Origin: Linnemannia hyalina
Taxonomy: Eukaryota > Mortierellomycota > Mortierellomycetes > Mortierellales > Mortierellaceae
Assembly (NCBI GenBank): GCA_019671135.1
Contig: JAHRHY010000008.1
Span: 1,054,001-1,118,000 of the forward strand
Length of the DNA: 64,000 nucleotides
Direction of reading: 5' to 3'
Part shown: positions 52,901 to 64,000 of the stretch, piece by piece
How the letters are laid out: every line of letters starts with the position of its first letter
Numbering within the stretch: position 1 is the first letter of the stretch
Made by a program: the position numbers and the translations under genes
Notes under the pieces: generated by a model
Databases searched by the model: none
Seen by the model: only the letters and a program-made list of their open reading frames with translations
Told to the model about the DNA's origin: nothing

Positions 52901-54289
52901 CATTTTCAATAGCTTTGGTCTTGACACCAATTTCGCCCTCCAAAAGTGCAAGCGCGTCTGCGTGGCGATCCTTCTGTCCAAGCAAAATGATCAGGTACAG
53001 CTGAAGCTCTATACGTTTCCATATCCGTGTCGAAAGAAAGGTCAGTTCGATGGTATACTTCACTCGATCTACATCACATACAGACTACTGCCCCAGAATA
53101 AGCTTACCCTCGATGGTTTGGACCTTTCCCTCAGTGTTCTGCTTGGCCATCATACGCTCAGCCAATGAATAAAAGAGATTGGGCTGTCCAGCGGGGATGT
53201 TTTGACCCTAGGTGCACAAATAAGGTCGTCCGTATTTTAGTTCCTTGATATTCCTGCCTGTGCTCCTGAGGATAACCGGCAATGCATAAGTCAGATATGT
53301 TGCTCTACCTGAAGAGTAATGCTCATGATTGCCCAGAACATGTAGTTATCCCGCTTGAAGTTCTTGTGAAGTTGAAGTGCCACCTACAGGAGCGCAGAAA
53401 AGTAGAAAGATAAGCGGTCAGTTGCATGACGGCTTGATAGGAATTACGTCAAAACATAATTAGTTCCGCTTGTGATCTAACTGTACCTGCTGTTGTCCCT
53501 TGAAGTCCAATGTGCGCGCAAGAGACATGAACCACTGGCTGGCCAAGTTCTCGTTCTTGGGGTTGACCTTCGAGGCGTTCTCGTACAACTTGATCATGGG
53601 TTCGTCTATCACGAATCGTTGTTCCGAATCGAAAGCGAAAAGGGGCAGCGTTAGAGTGTAGCCTCTGCGAGAAATCTAGCGGTGAACGACGCGGTTTCTG
53701 ATTTCCGAATAAATAATAGATATATCCTGCTTTACATTTTCCTGCCGATCTCAAGACCATTGACAGGGTCCTGAGGGTTGTCTCGTCAGTTGGTTTTGCC
53801 CATTGGATCTCTTCGCATAAGGCGAGAGCCTCGTTCATCTTTCCGCTGCGCTCAAACGCCAATGCCTTCAAGGCCTACGAGGATAGAAAAAGGGATGTAA
53901 TGCAGTGTCAATTGAGCTCACGATCGAAAAGATAAGCAATGTTGCAATCGAAGGAAAATTGATGGAAGGAAAGATCTTTCCACCTACTTTGACGATATGC
54001 AGATCGGGTTGTCTCTTCAGAGCCTTGTTGCAGAGCTGGATTCCCTCCTTGTAGTTGCCAACCTCCATCGCATCTATGTCAAATCAAAAATATGGATGAG
54101 AGAGAAATGGTCAGCAGTGACCACCTGTACAGTTTTCCCGAGAAAAAAAAGCTGCAACGTGTGTCTTGTGCTATGCTTGAGGTGTCCGGAAGTTCAAGTG
54201 TGTCTGGACTATCAAAGATGACACTGAGGTAGGGGTAGGGTACCATAGATGGGGCGCAGCTTCTTCTCGAGGTCTGGATTGGATGCCAT
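49996..54289 (-). CDS. NAA25: NatB auxiliary subunit NAA25/MDM20
   Basis: NAA25 is the TPR-rich scaffold that anchors the NatB catalytic subunit (NAA20) to ribosomes for N-terminal acetylation of Met-Asp/Glu/Asn/Gln starts. The gene has many short exons on the minus strand. It opens MASNPDLEKKLRPIYG (ATG 54287-54289), matching the RRLRPIYD start of the family. The next exons keep the TPR order: YKEGIQLCNKALKRQPDLHIVK, LKALAFERSGKMNEALAL, LYENASKVNPKNENLA, FYSLAERMMAKQ, ELQLYLIILLGQKDRHADAL, SDDWRTILQYFETIF, then a conserved FGSKTCCFEDLSNYI. The C-terminal half carries the helical region with KLVLIRVYELLG and HDTMSHFITDRATTFGL. The last large exons encode EMILQAYKYSTFSKM and VMLNWNPQSSASVEFL. 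The stop TAA is at 49996-49998 after EAIARVV. Exon borders are approximate. It is tail-to-tail with CBP80. Confidence 0.93.
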
Positions 54290-55788
54290 TGTTTGTCGAC
54301 TGGGGGAAGGGTCGAGATGTGATGCGGGTTGGGTTGAATGTGCAAAGGCGTGTGTCCTCCTGTTCCTGAATGACTTAATGAATGAATGCAAGAAGTTGAT
54401 CCTTTTCCCGCGAGCCACATTCACACACAAAACGCGCACACATGTTTTTTTTTTCCAGGGGTGCTCCAATTGATCAGGTGATCAGGAAGTCTTTGTAAAT
54501 GGAAGAACTCGGGTAAGACTATCACTGATAGTTTCGAAATGGAAAGGGCATGACTAAAGAACATTTTATCTGATGAGCAAGAGGTTATCAGATTTTTTTA
54601 TCGTGCGCTAGATGTGTGAGTAAAATGAACGCAGGACATTTGTCCCACCCACCCACCTTCTCTGTCTTTGTCCAGACCCCACCTTGAGATTCAAGAACCG
54701 CCCACACACACCACCAAATACTCTTTTGGATCAGGGAAAGGCTGATTTTGAATCTACTTTTTTTCTTATTCCTCTTTTTTTTTACACATCATCATCATCC
54801 ATCATCCTCTCCACTCCTCCTTACTCCACTCCTCACTCTCCATTCTTACTCTTACTCCTACTCTCCACCTCATTAACCCAACAACACATTCAACTCTCTT
54901 TGTCCTCTAAATCAACAACTGGCAGTAAACACCCCCGTTCTCTCTCTCTCTCTCTTTTCGATCAGATCGCCTTCTCTCTTCCTTGTGAGTGTAATGAACG
55001 TCCATCAACTCACCCAGTCTCCCTTCTTGAATGAGGGTTTTATTCAAGCAAGGAGGCAAGGAGGAGCCAAACCATGCCATGCCACCACCATATCAGCATA
55101 TCTTGATATAAATGACTAATCATGTCCCTTCCCTCTCTCTTATATCCCTCCAACCTACTATCCACCGTGGTTGTCTCCGTTGTGGTTCCCCTCTTTTTCT
55201 TCTCCCTTACGTCCCGGTGACACATTGACCTCTATTTTACCCACACTCACCCACTCAGGCGCCTTCACCCCCTTCCTTTCAGTCTGGTTCTTTTCTTCCA
55301 TTTCTTCGTGTTCTTCCTACACCAACCACGACTTTGGTCTCTCCCTTCTCCTACCTCGCCTCTTCCCCCACCACCATCCCAAACTCATCCTGTACACCTC
55401 TCCTCCTCCGACTCCAACCGTTATCAGATCCTCGTTTCTAATCTCACGCCTTCATGCTCCCCCCGCGGCTGAGCTCACCCCGTCGTCGTCGTCTTTGAGC
55501 ATCCCGGTCGGTGGCATCGTGAGCACGCAGGAGGACCGTCCAGCCCCAATCCAACCCAACAACAACTCATATACAAGGCATCCCACCTCCACCAACTCTT
55601 CTTATTCGTCTTCTTCGCCGACTACTTCTGCTGCTCTCCTTTCTTCATCTGGATCTTTGTCATCATCTCCCCTCTCGCCTTCTCAATCAGATCATCTCCC
55701 GATATCCTATTTACCATCCCTGACAACCGTTGTCTTCCCTTCCAGAGATCCAACTCCAAAAATCTCGCCGTTGGAACGCTCGACAACC
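54290..55788. promoter_or_regulatory. Divergent intergenic region and long CT-rich leader of the LRR gene
   Basis: The region lies between the starts of NAA25 (minus) and the LRR gene (plus). From about 54760 on, the plus strand is strongly CT- and ACA-rich. From 55171 to 55788 it stays open in the LRR frame without any ATG, giving Ser/Pro-rich sequence. I read this as a pyrimidine-rich leader that is open by composition. An upstream first exon spliced near 55258 (CACTCAG acceptor) is possible. Confidence 0.5.
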
Positions 55789-58629
55789 ATGTATGTGCCT
55801 ACCGCCTCGGAAGGATGGACAGATATCGGAGCATCCGACCGCAATGCCAAAGTGTTAACACCTAGCCCCAGAAGTCTCCAATCTCGGGCCATGTCTGCAT
55901 CTCCACCACCACCATCTCAAGCTCATGGCCATCACAAGAGCAACAGCAACAGCAGCAGCAGCAGCAATATCTATGCTAGCGCTTTACCACCACGTCCTCC
56001 CACATACTCAATACCACCGGTGGGGTCATCTTCTACCTCAACATCTCATCTATTTCCACAAGGCGCGTCCTCATCACGACGCACGTCTGCTTCTTCGTCC
56101 TTTTCTTCCTCTTTGATGGCCAAGCCCAAACCCGGCAGCTACAGCAACTCTTTTTCTCAATCCCACTCTCATCCTCACTCTCATCCTTACACATCAAACT
56201 CTGCAAGCAGCCCCGACAACGGAGACGACGTGATGGATATCGAATCATGTATCGACAATCCTATCCTGGCACCCTTGGGTCGTCATGTCAACAAGAGAAG
56301 GACACATAAACGAGCCGACAAGGGTCACATCGACATCAACGTCATGCCACCGACTTCGACGTCCACGTTCATTCAAGAACAAGAGCGCGAGTCTCACGCC
56401 CCAGTAACGTCTTTGATTCTGCGTCGGAGAAGACTCGACTGTGCACAGCTCGACAACTACCTCCGGAACCTGCAGCCCACGCTCGATCCACAGACCATGT
56501 CGATCCTTCAGTCACCCCTCCTCCATTTGACTGAATTGGACTTGTCACGAAACCGTCTCGAGTCGCTCCCGGACCAGATTATGTCGCTGGTCCCTCATCT
56601 CAACTACCTGAACCTGTCGCATAACCTCTTCACAGAAATCCCCCTTGAGCTCTGCCAGTTGACGGAACTGCAAGTCCTTATCATGTCGCAGAACCGGATC
56701 CATGGCCCTGTCCCTGACAAGATCTGCTCCCATCTCACACAACTCAAAACGCTCAAGCTCTGTGCCAACCAAATCACGTCACTACCCGACTCTCTCGCGC
56801 ATCTCAACAAACTCGAGTCTTTGTCGATGGGCTCTGTCTACGGTGGCAATCTCCTGACGACCTTCCCTGCCGGTTGTATCCGGTTCATGACATCCCTGCG
56901 TGAACTAGACCTGAGCCACAATAAGCTCCGATTCCTTCCCGTCGACGTTGGCCACCCCCACTCGCATCTGCGCCAGTTGGTCGCCTCTGACAACACGTTG
57001 GAGGCCATCCCTAAGTCGATTGGTCTCTGCCGCGAACTGAGAAGCCTGAACCTGGGCCGCAATCAGCTCACCAGCCTGCCGACCGAGATTGCCGATCTTA
57101 AGCAGCTCGACACCCTTGACCTGAGCGAGAACTTGCTCTGCGTCATCCCTGGAGATGTGGCTGACTTTCTGACAAAGACGACTCTCTTGCTGACGGGTAA
57201 TCCCTTCACTCGAGGCTACTGTGACGCTAGCAGAAACCCTGTGAGCGCAATTGGTGGGCTGGGAATCAATAATCCGTCCGATGAAGAGCGCTACTCGGCC
57301 GTCCTCAAGAGTCTTTCCAGGCGAGCGATCCTCAACTCTGCTGCCTCCTCTTCCTCCTCTCATACTCTCACACTGGCCCGTCCCGGTGGAGCAAGAGAGT
57401 CGCCTCGACTGACCCCCACTACTGGCACCGACGCCGAGAATGACTACGAGATGGACCAAGATGAGAGGTTGGATTATCATTTGTATTATACCCGCCATGC
57501 CCTGTCATCGAGGCCCCCGTCGCGCGCAGAGTCTATCAGCAGCTTGAATGAGCTCGGTACTGCTGGCAGCGACTATGGCAGCTCCTATGGTGGCTCGTGG
57601 ATGGACCCATACGGTTCTGGCACTGGCACCTCAACTCCAAGGGTCAACGTCGAAGCCGTCGTATCGGACATCGACTCGTTCTTTGACTACTTCCCTTCTT
57701 CCTTGGCCACAAGCACCAACAGCACGGTCACGACAGCGATCTCTTCAAGTTCCTTGACAGTGGAGCCGTCCATCTTTGACAGCACACTCTCAGAGTCGCC
57801 GTTGTCAGCCTTAAGTCAACCACCGCTGTCCGCCCCTGTTGTGGCGCTCGGATCTCCTCTCTCACCCGATGTAGCGGAGGAATCGACTCAGTCTCAAGAT
57901 TATGCCGTGACAATGCCACAGTACCACAGCGACACTCCCCTCCAAGGTGGACAGCCTGTGGCGTCTTCTGCGCCCAGCTTCTTCCCCACTTTGAAGGAAC
58001 TGGCCGCGAGAGCAGTTCTTCACGGTGGCAAACCCCTGCCACTCGAGTACATCCCTGAGTCGATCGTCGACTACTTGCAGCCTGGAGCGAGACCCTGCGC
58101 GTGGTGTCGAAGACCTTATGCCAAGGAGTGGGTCAGCTCTGTCCGTGTCAAGTCCTATCTCGGCCACCCCGCTGTCGCCAGACGTGTCCGGTTCTGTTCA
58201 GTAGCCTGTTGGAAGACTGCGAGTGCACAACTAGAGGCCGAGGAGGCCTCTGGACTTAATGCTCTTGTCACATCTCCAGGGGCTACGACGGGCCACCTCC
58301 CACCTGTGGTGACGGTCCACTCAGTAGGCAGTGACAACCAAGACGGTGAACTGCCTCCATATCTGCTGGACTCGTCTTTCCCTTCGCCGCCAGCACCTCT
58401 GGGCTCGTCCATGTCCCGACTCGACGCGATGATGCAGGGAATGAAGGTCTGCAAGGGAGGACAGACGTACTGGCCAGTGATTGCGCGCGAGCGGCGTTCA
58501 CCGACACCACCACTCATCCAACACACTGTTGATTCTACGGGATCGATTGCGCCCACTACCGAGGTCAGCAAGCGAGACACAAGCGTTTGTTCTGGTCGCT
58601 GTCTTGGTGGTAGCGTTTGCGAGTGGTAA
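55789..58629 (+). CDS. Leucine-rich-repeat protein with C-terminal LRRC58-like Cys cluster
   Basis: Taken from the first in-frame ATG (55789), the gene gives 946 aa in one exon. Residues 1-200 are Ser/Pro/His-rich and disordered. About nine or ten LRRs span residues 240-470 (for example LTELDLSRNRLESLPDQI, LNYLNLSHNLFTEIPLEL, LRSLNLGRNQLTSLPTEI, LDTLDLSENLLCVIPGDV). A Ser-rich linker follows. Then comes LKELAARAVLHGGKPLPLEY, YLQPGARPCAWCRRPY and RFCSVACW, with Cys770, 773, 803 and 807 as a likely zinc site. LRRs followed by a segment of this type resemble animal LRRC58, and similar proteins occur in fungi. LRRC58-type proteins are thought to act as ubiquitin-ligase substrate receptors; that role is not shown here. 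AATAAA lies at 58745-58750. The start is uncertain because the frame is open to 55171. Confidence 0.85.
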   Translation: MYVPTASEGWTDIGASDRNAKVLTPSPRSLQSRAMSASPPPPSQAHGHHKSNSNSSSSSNIYASALPPRPPTYSIPPVGSSSTSTSHLFPQGASSSRRTSASSSFSSSLMAKPKPGSYSNSFSQSHSHPHSHPYTSNSASSPDNGDDVMDIESCIDNPILAPLGRHVNKRRTHKRADKGHIDINVMPPTSTSTFIQEQERESHAPVTSLILRRRRLDCAQLDNYLRNLQPTLDPQTMSILQSPLLHLTELDLSRNRLESLPDQIMSLVPHLNYLNLSHNLFTEIPLELCQLTELQVLIMSQNRIHGPVPDKICSHLTQLKTLKLCANQITSLPDSLAHLNKLESLSMGSVYGGNLLTTFPAGCIRFMTSLRELDLSHNKLRFLPVDVGHPHSHLRQLVASDNTLEAIPKSIGLCRELRSLNLGRNQLTSLPTEIADLKQLDTLDLSENLLCVIPGDVADFLTKTTLLLTGNPFTRGYCDASRNPVSAIGGLGINNPSDEERYSAVLKSLSRRAILNSAASSSSSHTLTLARPGGARESPRLTPTTGTDAENDYEMDQDERLDYHLYYTRHALSSRPPSRAESISSLNELGTAGSDYGSSYGGSWMDPYGSGTGTSTPRVNVEAVVSDIDSFFDYFPSSLATSTNSTVTTAISSSSLTVEPSIFDSTLSESPLSALSQPPLSAPVVALGSPLSPDVAEESTQSQDYAVTMPQYHSDTPLQGGQPVASSAPSFFPTLKELAARAVLHGGKPLPLEYIPESIVDYLQPGARPCAWCRRPYAKEWVSSVRVKSYLGHPAVARRVRFCSVACWKTASAQLEAEEASGLNALVTSPGATTGHLPPVVTVHSVGSDNQDGELPPYLLDSSFPSPPAPLGSSMSRLDAMMQGMKVCKGGQTYWPVIARERRSPTPPLIQHTVDSTGSIAPTTEVSKRDTSVCSGRCLGGSVCEW

Positions 58630-59362
58630 CTCGTCACATCGTTTTCTCTCCCCTTTTTTTTTTTTTTTTTTTTCTTTCTTCACATGCGACATGTCACACA
58701 AGCACCAATCTGTACCACTCTTTGTACCATAGCGCAACAACATAAATAAAAACGAATGGATGCGATTTTGTGCCATGTTGACCGAACAAAAGCAAACACT
58801 GATAACAACGGCAATATCAAGCATACAACAAAGGGTCGTAAAGTAAACAAACAAACAAACAAACAAAACACCGAAGATGCATTCTTCCGATTTCCCGAAG
58901 GGGTCAGTGCCTTTGTTTTATCTGATCTTTCGTTGGTTGGAAAGAAGCGCTTTGACTCATTTTTTTTCTCTCTCTCTCTGTTTGGATCTGATAAAGGGGG
59001 GGGGGGGGGGGGGGGCAAGGTGGGCGAATGGCGAATGGCAGCAGAGTAAAAATAGGGGTACGTTTGGTCTAGGGACTCCATTGGTAAGAATTGCAGAAGA
59101 TGGGCACTGACGCCTGTTTGCCTCTTGCAACCAAGTCTCTCATTCGCTGTGCGCGCAACGGACTTTCATTTCTTAAAAAAAAAGAAAAGAAGGGCTTCCG
59201 AAAATAAAGCACGTCTTTCTACGTTGTCCTTGTTCACCACCACATCTCATAAACAGAACATACTGTCACAGCACGTCTTGACAAAGTAAAAAAAAAAAAA
59301 CCATAGAGATGAATGATTTGACAGATGTATGAGAAAAAAAAAAAAAGACTAGATTATGTGCA
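58630..59362. other. Convergent 3' region, LRR gene and DUF3712-like gene
   Basis: It contains a T-rich run just after the LRR stop, AATAAA at 58745-58750, (AAAC)5 at 58845-58864, a G20 run and A-rich runs near 59290 and 59335. No gene is supported. Confidence 0.6.
58996..59015. repeat. G20 homopolymer
   Basis: Twenty consecutive G form the longest G run in the window, in the shared 3' region. The assembled length may be unreliable. Confidence 0.9.
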
Positions 59363-62300
59363 TTAGATTATGTACGAGCCCCATGCTCCCAAGCCATGGA
59401 CATCCTGAGCGGCTTCCTCCGGATATGACAGCTCAACAGCTCTCCTCAACCACTTCAAGTAGGCAGTGGAATCTTCCCGGACAGGCTCCACCGCAAGATG
59501 TTCCTCCATGAGTATCAAATCCCGATCAAAGACACCGCCAAACAAGGACCTTGATGACGGAGCTGCTTCGACAGCCTCAGCTTCAAAGCCAGCATCATCG
59601 CCCCTCTTCTTGAGTCCAAAGCCCATCCCGGCAAGACTAAACTCAATCTTCAAGAAGACGCCGACATTGTCCTGGGCATAGGTGATCCCTGCCTCGTATC
59701 CGATACCCTTGTTCCCGTCCACGGTCGCGATAATCTTGGCCGTCAAGTCGACATAGACCGTGGCGCCCGTGAGAACACCCAAGTTGGCGGGGATGAACCG
59801 ACTGATCATGAACATCCAGAAATCGTATGATGACGCGATTTGGACCTTGACCAAGGGGGATGTGTCGACGCCGCTGGGTTTGATGGGGAAAGTCTGTGCG
59901 ATATTGATGCTTCCGAATGGATAGGTTTGCCAGAATACATCTGCGGCAAGGTTGTGGATCCACAGGGTGACAGGGAGAGGATTCAAGATCTGGACCTGGA
60001 GCATGATTTCATTGGTGCTAAGGAACTGACCTACAGAAGTGTTTCCGCCTCCTCCGACAATCAGCTTGGGCGGAGGGTTCATTCCGGGGACAACACTTGA
60101 CATCTTGAGGTTTTCCATGATGGGTGCTAGCGAGACAATGGGACTCGAGTTGGCGTCTCCGTAGATCGATGCTGCAAAGTTGGCACCCTTAATGTACTGT
60201 GTAAAGAAGGCATCACGGAAAACAGGGTCCTTGGGCATGAAGTGGACCTGAGCCTGGAGAGGGTTCGCACCGGGGGCGAGGCGGAGGTTGGGGATAAGGA
60301 CGTCTCCGACGTAGGCGGTCATGTTCTGGACAGACGCAACGATGTGTAAGGTAGCTGGTCCTGCTTCGACAGTAAAGATGGAAGGGTTGGGGATGTTGAC
60401 GGTCGCGTTCAGGATGACATAGTCCACCGTCGATCCTGCGACCACGATCCCGTCGAGTTCTGGCTTCATGTTGCCAAAGTTGATACCTTGCAGCGCCAGA
60501 CTGGTGTTGAAAGGCACCGTGATGTTGACGTTACCCAGGGCGGTTGCGGCTGAACTCTTGGCATGTCCCAGGATATCAAACGTGGCCGAATCCTGCTGAG
60601 TGACAGCAATCAAGAAGTCTCCAAAAGCATCGTGGGCTTGAGGTTGGATGGGCATCGAAGAGGTTGGTAGCGTGAAGGAGATGTTATTGTGAGCCATGTC
60701 GGACGAGGTTTGGTTCCAAACCGCTGTTGTGATATCGGCGATGGGTGTGCCCTTGTATCCGATGGTCAATAGTGGTTCGTAGATGCTGGTGATGTTGAGA
60801 GTCATGTTGAAGGGTAGTTGGAAGGCAGCGCTGATACCGGGTGAGGCGACGATAGGAGCCCAGGGTTGGTCAGGCGTCATTTTAAGGTCCAGTCCTGCAA
60901 TGTTGATCTGCTTGATGAAGTTCAGCGGTGTCGGTGGCAGCAAAGGGATAGACATCTTGGTTGAAGTAATAGCTGTCGTGATCCAAGAGACAGGGTGGAC
61001 ACCATCAGGGAGGACAGAGACACCCTGGCCATAGGCGGTGGTAGGAATGTTGGCGAGGTAGTTGGAGATCATCGACGAGAGTTCCTGAAGAGAAATAGGA
61101 TCAGTCTGTCGAAGAATAGTACCCTCCAGGTGCAAGATAGTCTCCTGCCCTCCAACGAGTTTGACATTCCTGGCGGTGATCCTGCCAAGGTACGCGGTCT
61201 CGAGCTTCATGTCGAGCTCCATGGTTCCGAGTGAGATACCGATGGGCGAAGAGTTGGGGATCGAAACCTGGATCGAGGCTAGGGCTCCTGCACCGTTGGG
61301 GGCATCGGATGGGATGTCGAACGCAAGGATCTTAAGGTTTGCGAAATTGCTCAATCCTAGTTTTCGGATATGAGCATAAACATGTATGCTTCCTCATGTT
61401 AGTGGCGAGAACATTTTTTTTTCCACATGAGCACCATTGAGGAACTACGTTGAGTAGGATGAAAATGGATGAAATTTACCGCTGAGGGTCAGGGACTTGT
61501 CCATGGTGAGGCCCTTGATGGTCCTACCAATGACCTTCACGTTGATTGTCGACTTCATGTTCCAGACGAAAGAGTCCGCTGCCAACTACGCGTACAAAAA
61601 AAATAGACCCGAAAGACAAACCGAGTTTTAGTCAAGGGCGATCGTTGTTGATGTCAGAAGACAGAAGGGTGGCCATCGACGGAGGTGGCACAAAAGAGCA
61701 TTGTTTCCATTATCACACATACGACACATCGAAGGCAAAAGGTATTATGCTGTTGTGAGCATTGCGGAAACTTTCTCTTTTTCAGTCGGACAAAATCATG
61801 CGTCCCAAATCCCACTCTTCAAACTCCACTTTCGCTTTGAACTTCACGGTGGCAATGTCATGCTATTTTTTCGATATGTGTGAAGAAGAACGAGAACTCA
61901 CCATGACTTTGGCAAACTCGCCAAACAGCACTGGGTCTGCAATCTGAAAGGTTGTCGCCTGGGTGAATTCCGCTTTCGCAAATGCCTTCTTCTCAATGAC
62001 GCCCAACGACATTTGTCCCACCTTGGGAGACTGACCGCCACTACCGTCTCTAACCCAAAACACCTGCGCAGGCTCCAAAAACTCGACCGTGGCCGCAAAC
62101 AACGAAGGGATGCCCTCGATAGCAGCCTGGACCGAGACTTGGACGGACGTCTCCTGTGGATTGGTCATGTTCATTTGGATGATATTCATGGTGCTGCTGT
62201 TGATCATTGCCTGGGCAACCTTGGGAAGGATGACGATCAACAGAAGGGGTATAAAGATGGCCAAGAATACCACTGTTGATATCAGGCAAAACACCCAAAA

Positions 62301-62639
62301 CTTGCGACGACGGTAAAAGGGCCGTTGGTGGGGTTGGATAGAGCTCTCGTACTCGTACCCATGGAAGGATTCATGGTCGTTGCTGTCTGTGTCCCCGCTG
62401 CCAGTGGCACCCTTCTTTTCCGAAATGATTGTGGATCTCCGTGCGTGCGATGCGAGTAGTTTTTCGTTGTTGCTGCGATTCCAAGAGTTGTCGGATGACG
62501 ATGTGGAGGGGGAAGAAGGTGTTTTGTGCCTAGACTGAGTCGGACCTGAATTATTTGGCGTTTGGTCTTGATATTCTGTCTCTTCTTCGCGGTACGGCAT
62601 TCCTGACGATTCGACGTTGTATTTCTCTGAGCGACCCAT
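59363..62639 (-). CDS. DUF3712-like single-pass membrane protein
   Basis: The reading is complement join(59363-61356, 61480-61585, 61902-62639), in phase, 945 aa. Residues 1-110 are polar and disordered. A basic RRRK patch then precedes one transmembrane helix at about 114-139 (VFCLISTVVFLAIFIPLLLIV), so the protein should be type II with a large lumenal or extracellular part. Right after it, AMINSSTMNIIQMNMTNP is typical of fungal DUF3712 proteins (repeated beta-rich, LEA-like modules). Similar modules recur further on (TMELDMKLETAYLGRITARNV, GNVNITVPFNTSLALQGINFG, NEIMLQVQILNPLPVTLWIH). Many N-x-S/T sites fit glycosylation. The function of this group is not established. A vacuolar or cell-surface place is likely from topology only. 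The start is the first ATG (62639) before the polar N-terminus. Confidence 0.85.
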
Positions 62640-64000
62640 GATCGAGATGGAGAAGGGTGGAAGGGAAGGTGGGTGCGCTGTTTGCTGGATAAGGAGAGAG
62701 GGATGCAGGGGTTAGGGGCTTTTGGGCGTTGAAGAGGTAAGGAGCGTGAGAGGTAGGTATGGGAGTGAAGAGGAAATGTGGCCAAAGAGAAGGTGGCGGA
62801 ATGGGGTGGACTGAGGAAGGAGGGAAAGGGTCCTTGTTCAGCAGGGCATTAGATGGTAGGGAGGAGTGAGATGGTTGAGGCGGAGAGAAGGAAGTGGAGG
62901 AGAGGACCGAGGTAGAGGTGGAGAGAAGAGAGGAGAGAAAGAAGGAGAGGATAGAAAGATAAAAAGACGAAGAGGGAAAAATCGAAAAATGATCGAAGAA
63001 AAGCATCGACCGTCCTTCCTCCTTCTTTTGGTTGATGTCAAGAAAAAAGATGCAAAAGGGGTTAGAGGGAGGAGCCCTCCCTTTCTTGCACCGTTCACCA
63101 TCGAATCAATGTACCTGGCGACAAGTACCCTTGGGATTACGGGCAGAAGCATGTGCCCCTTTTGTTTTTTGTAGGCAGGAGTGGATGTGTCAAACAGAGC
63201 ATAAATGGGCTCAGACCATGCTCAGCACCTCCCTTCCTTCCTTCCTTCTTTTCTTGTTGTTTTTGAGAGTGTTTACAGAAGCAGAAGGACGACAGCAAGC
63301 TGTACTCCCACGCGACATCAAAACATCGTACGATCTCTCCTTTCACACACACACACATACAAACAAACAAACAAAAAAAAACTCACACAATTCAACTCTC
63401 ACACGCTCCATAAGCTGGGCTTCCATCCTCACATTTGTTTGTGGCGATGGTCATCACCTCCATCCAAAACAGTTATGCATGTATACCAATCATGCAGAAG
63501 GGCGTAAAATAAAGCGGCGCTTCTTCTAATCAAAATTCTCAACTGCCGCATTGAACTTATCTTCAGAGCCAAGCTACTAGGATACGTACCTCTTAAAAGC
63601 ATAGCACAATCCCTCATTTTTCACAAGAAGACTTGGTACTGTTGACAAAAGATCATCAATTTCAGCACAGGCGGAGAAAAGAAAAAAGCAAAGGGAGGTG
63701 GGTATCCATGTACTCTCATCTGGAGTGTCAAGTGTCAACGTACCATAGATACATATGCTTTCCGATTGTTCGTCTCCTCCCTCGTTTTGGGTCTCCGTCT
63801 TCTCTTCTGTTTGTCGTTCTTCTTTCTCCTTCATTCATGCATGTGCGTGCCTTCAATTTTTTATGAGCAAGAAACAGACAAAAAATTCTATATACTTTTG
63901 ACTATTGATAATCTATCAGGCACATGCACGCAGAATTGGGCCATGGTGGAGGTAGCCTCGTATCCTATGGGAGACAGGGTGATGGTGGTTCCTTAGCTGA
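62640..64000. promoter_or_regulatory. Upstream region of the DUF3712-like gene to the right edge
   Basis: The first 400 bp are GA-rich on the plus strand, thus CT-rich on the gene strand, as expected of its leader and promoter. (CCTT)4 lies at 63232-63247. The remainder has short ORFs only. Near the edge (about 63893-63985, minus) a short coding-like tail could be a last exon of a gene entering from outside, but I cannot support it. Confidence 0.5.

Noticed and set aside
63577..63834. 85-codon minus-strand ORF with a Glu/Lys/Thr-rich start
   Set aside because: The first half is compositional (CT-rich strand opposite). No domain, promoter or partner exon was seen.

Overview
The window looks like nuclear DNA of an early-diverging filamentous fungus. 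A Mortierella-type (Mucoromycota/Mortierellomycota) source is my best guess. The reasons are mostly short GT-AG introns of about 60-120 bp, AATAAA poly(A) signals, CT-rich leaders, many simple repeats, and a gene set that pairs fungal traits (Pil1/eisosome-like protein, DUF3712-type membrane protein, Ran1/Sks1-like kinase) with SMG1, a kinase missing from the model yeasts. Taxonomy is an inference. I see no prokaryotic, viral or transposon genes, no CRISPR array and no convincing tRNA or rRNA gene.

Layout from left to right: ATG9 (autophagy scramblase, minus, cut by the left edge); a very large SET9/KMT5-type H4K20 methyltransferase gene (plus) whose reading frame runs on into a PWWP-like domain and a C-terminal chromo-barrel; a kinesin-8 motor (minus), tail-to-tail with SET9; an 80-codon cysteine-containing gene with a clear TATA box (plus); UPF2/NMD2 (minus) head-to-head with SMG1 (plus); a Pil1-like BAR-domain protein ending in a PPxY motif (plus); a Ran1/Sks1/Ksp1-like kinase (minus); about 6.5 kb with no gene I can support; the nuclear cap-binding protein CBP80/NCBP1 (plus), tail-to-tail with the NatB auxiliary subunit NAA25/MDM20 (minus); a leucine-rich-repeat protein with an LRRC58-like Cys cluster (plus); and a DUF3712-like single-pass membrane protein (minus).

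Two arrangements stand out. First, UPF2 and SMG1, two direct partners in nonsense-mediated mRNA decay (NMD), are divergently transcribed from one short shared region, and CBP80, which marks the newly made mRNAs surveyed by NMD, lies about 12 kb further on. Second, the SET9 gene reads as one 2,479-residue protein across exon junctions that keep phase. It would carry in one chain a methyltransferase, a PWWP-like module (in fission yeast the PWWP protein Pdp1 is a separate Set9 partner) and a chromo-barrel. Exon coordinates were worked out by hand from splice signals, reading phase and family conservation. There was no transcript evidence or database search.
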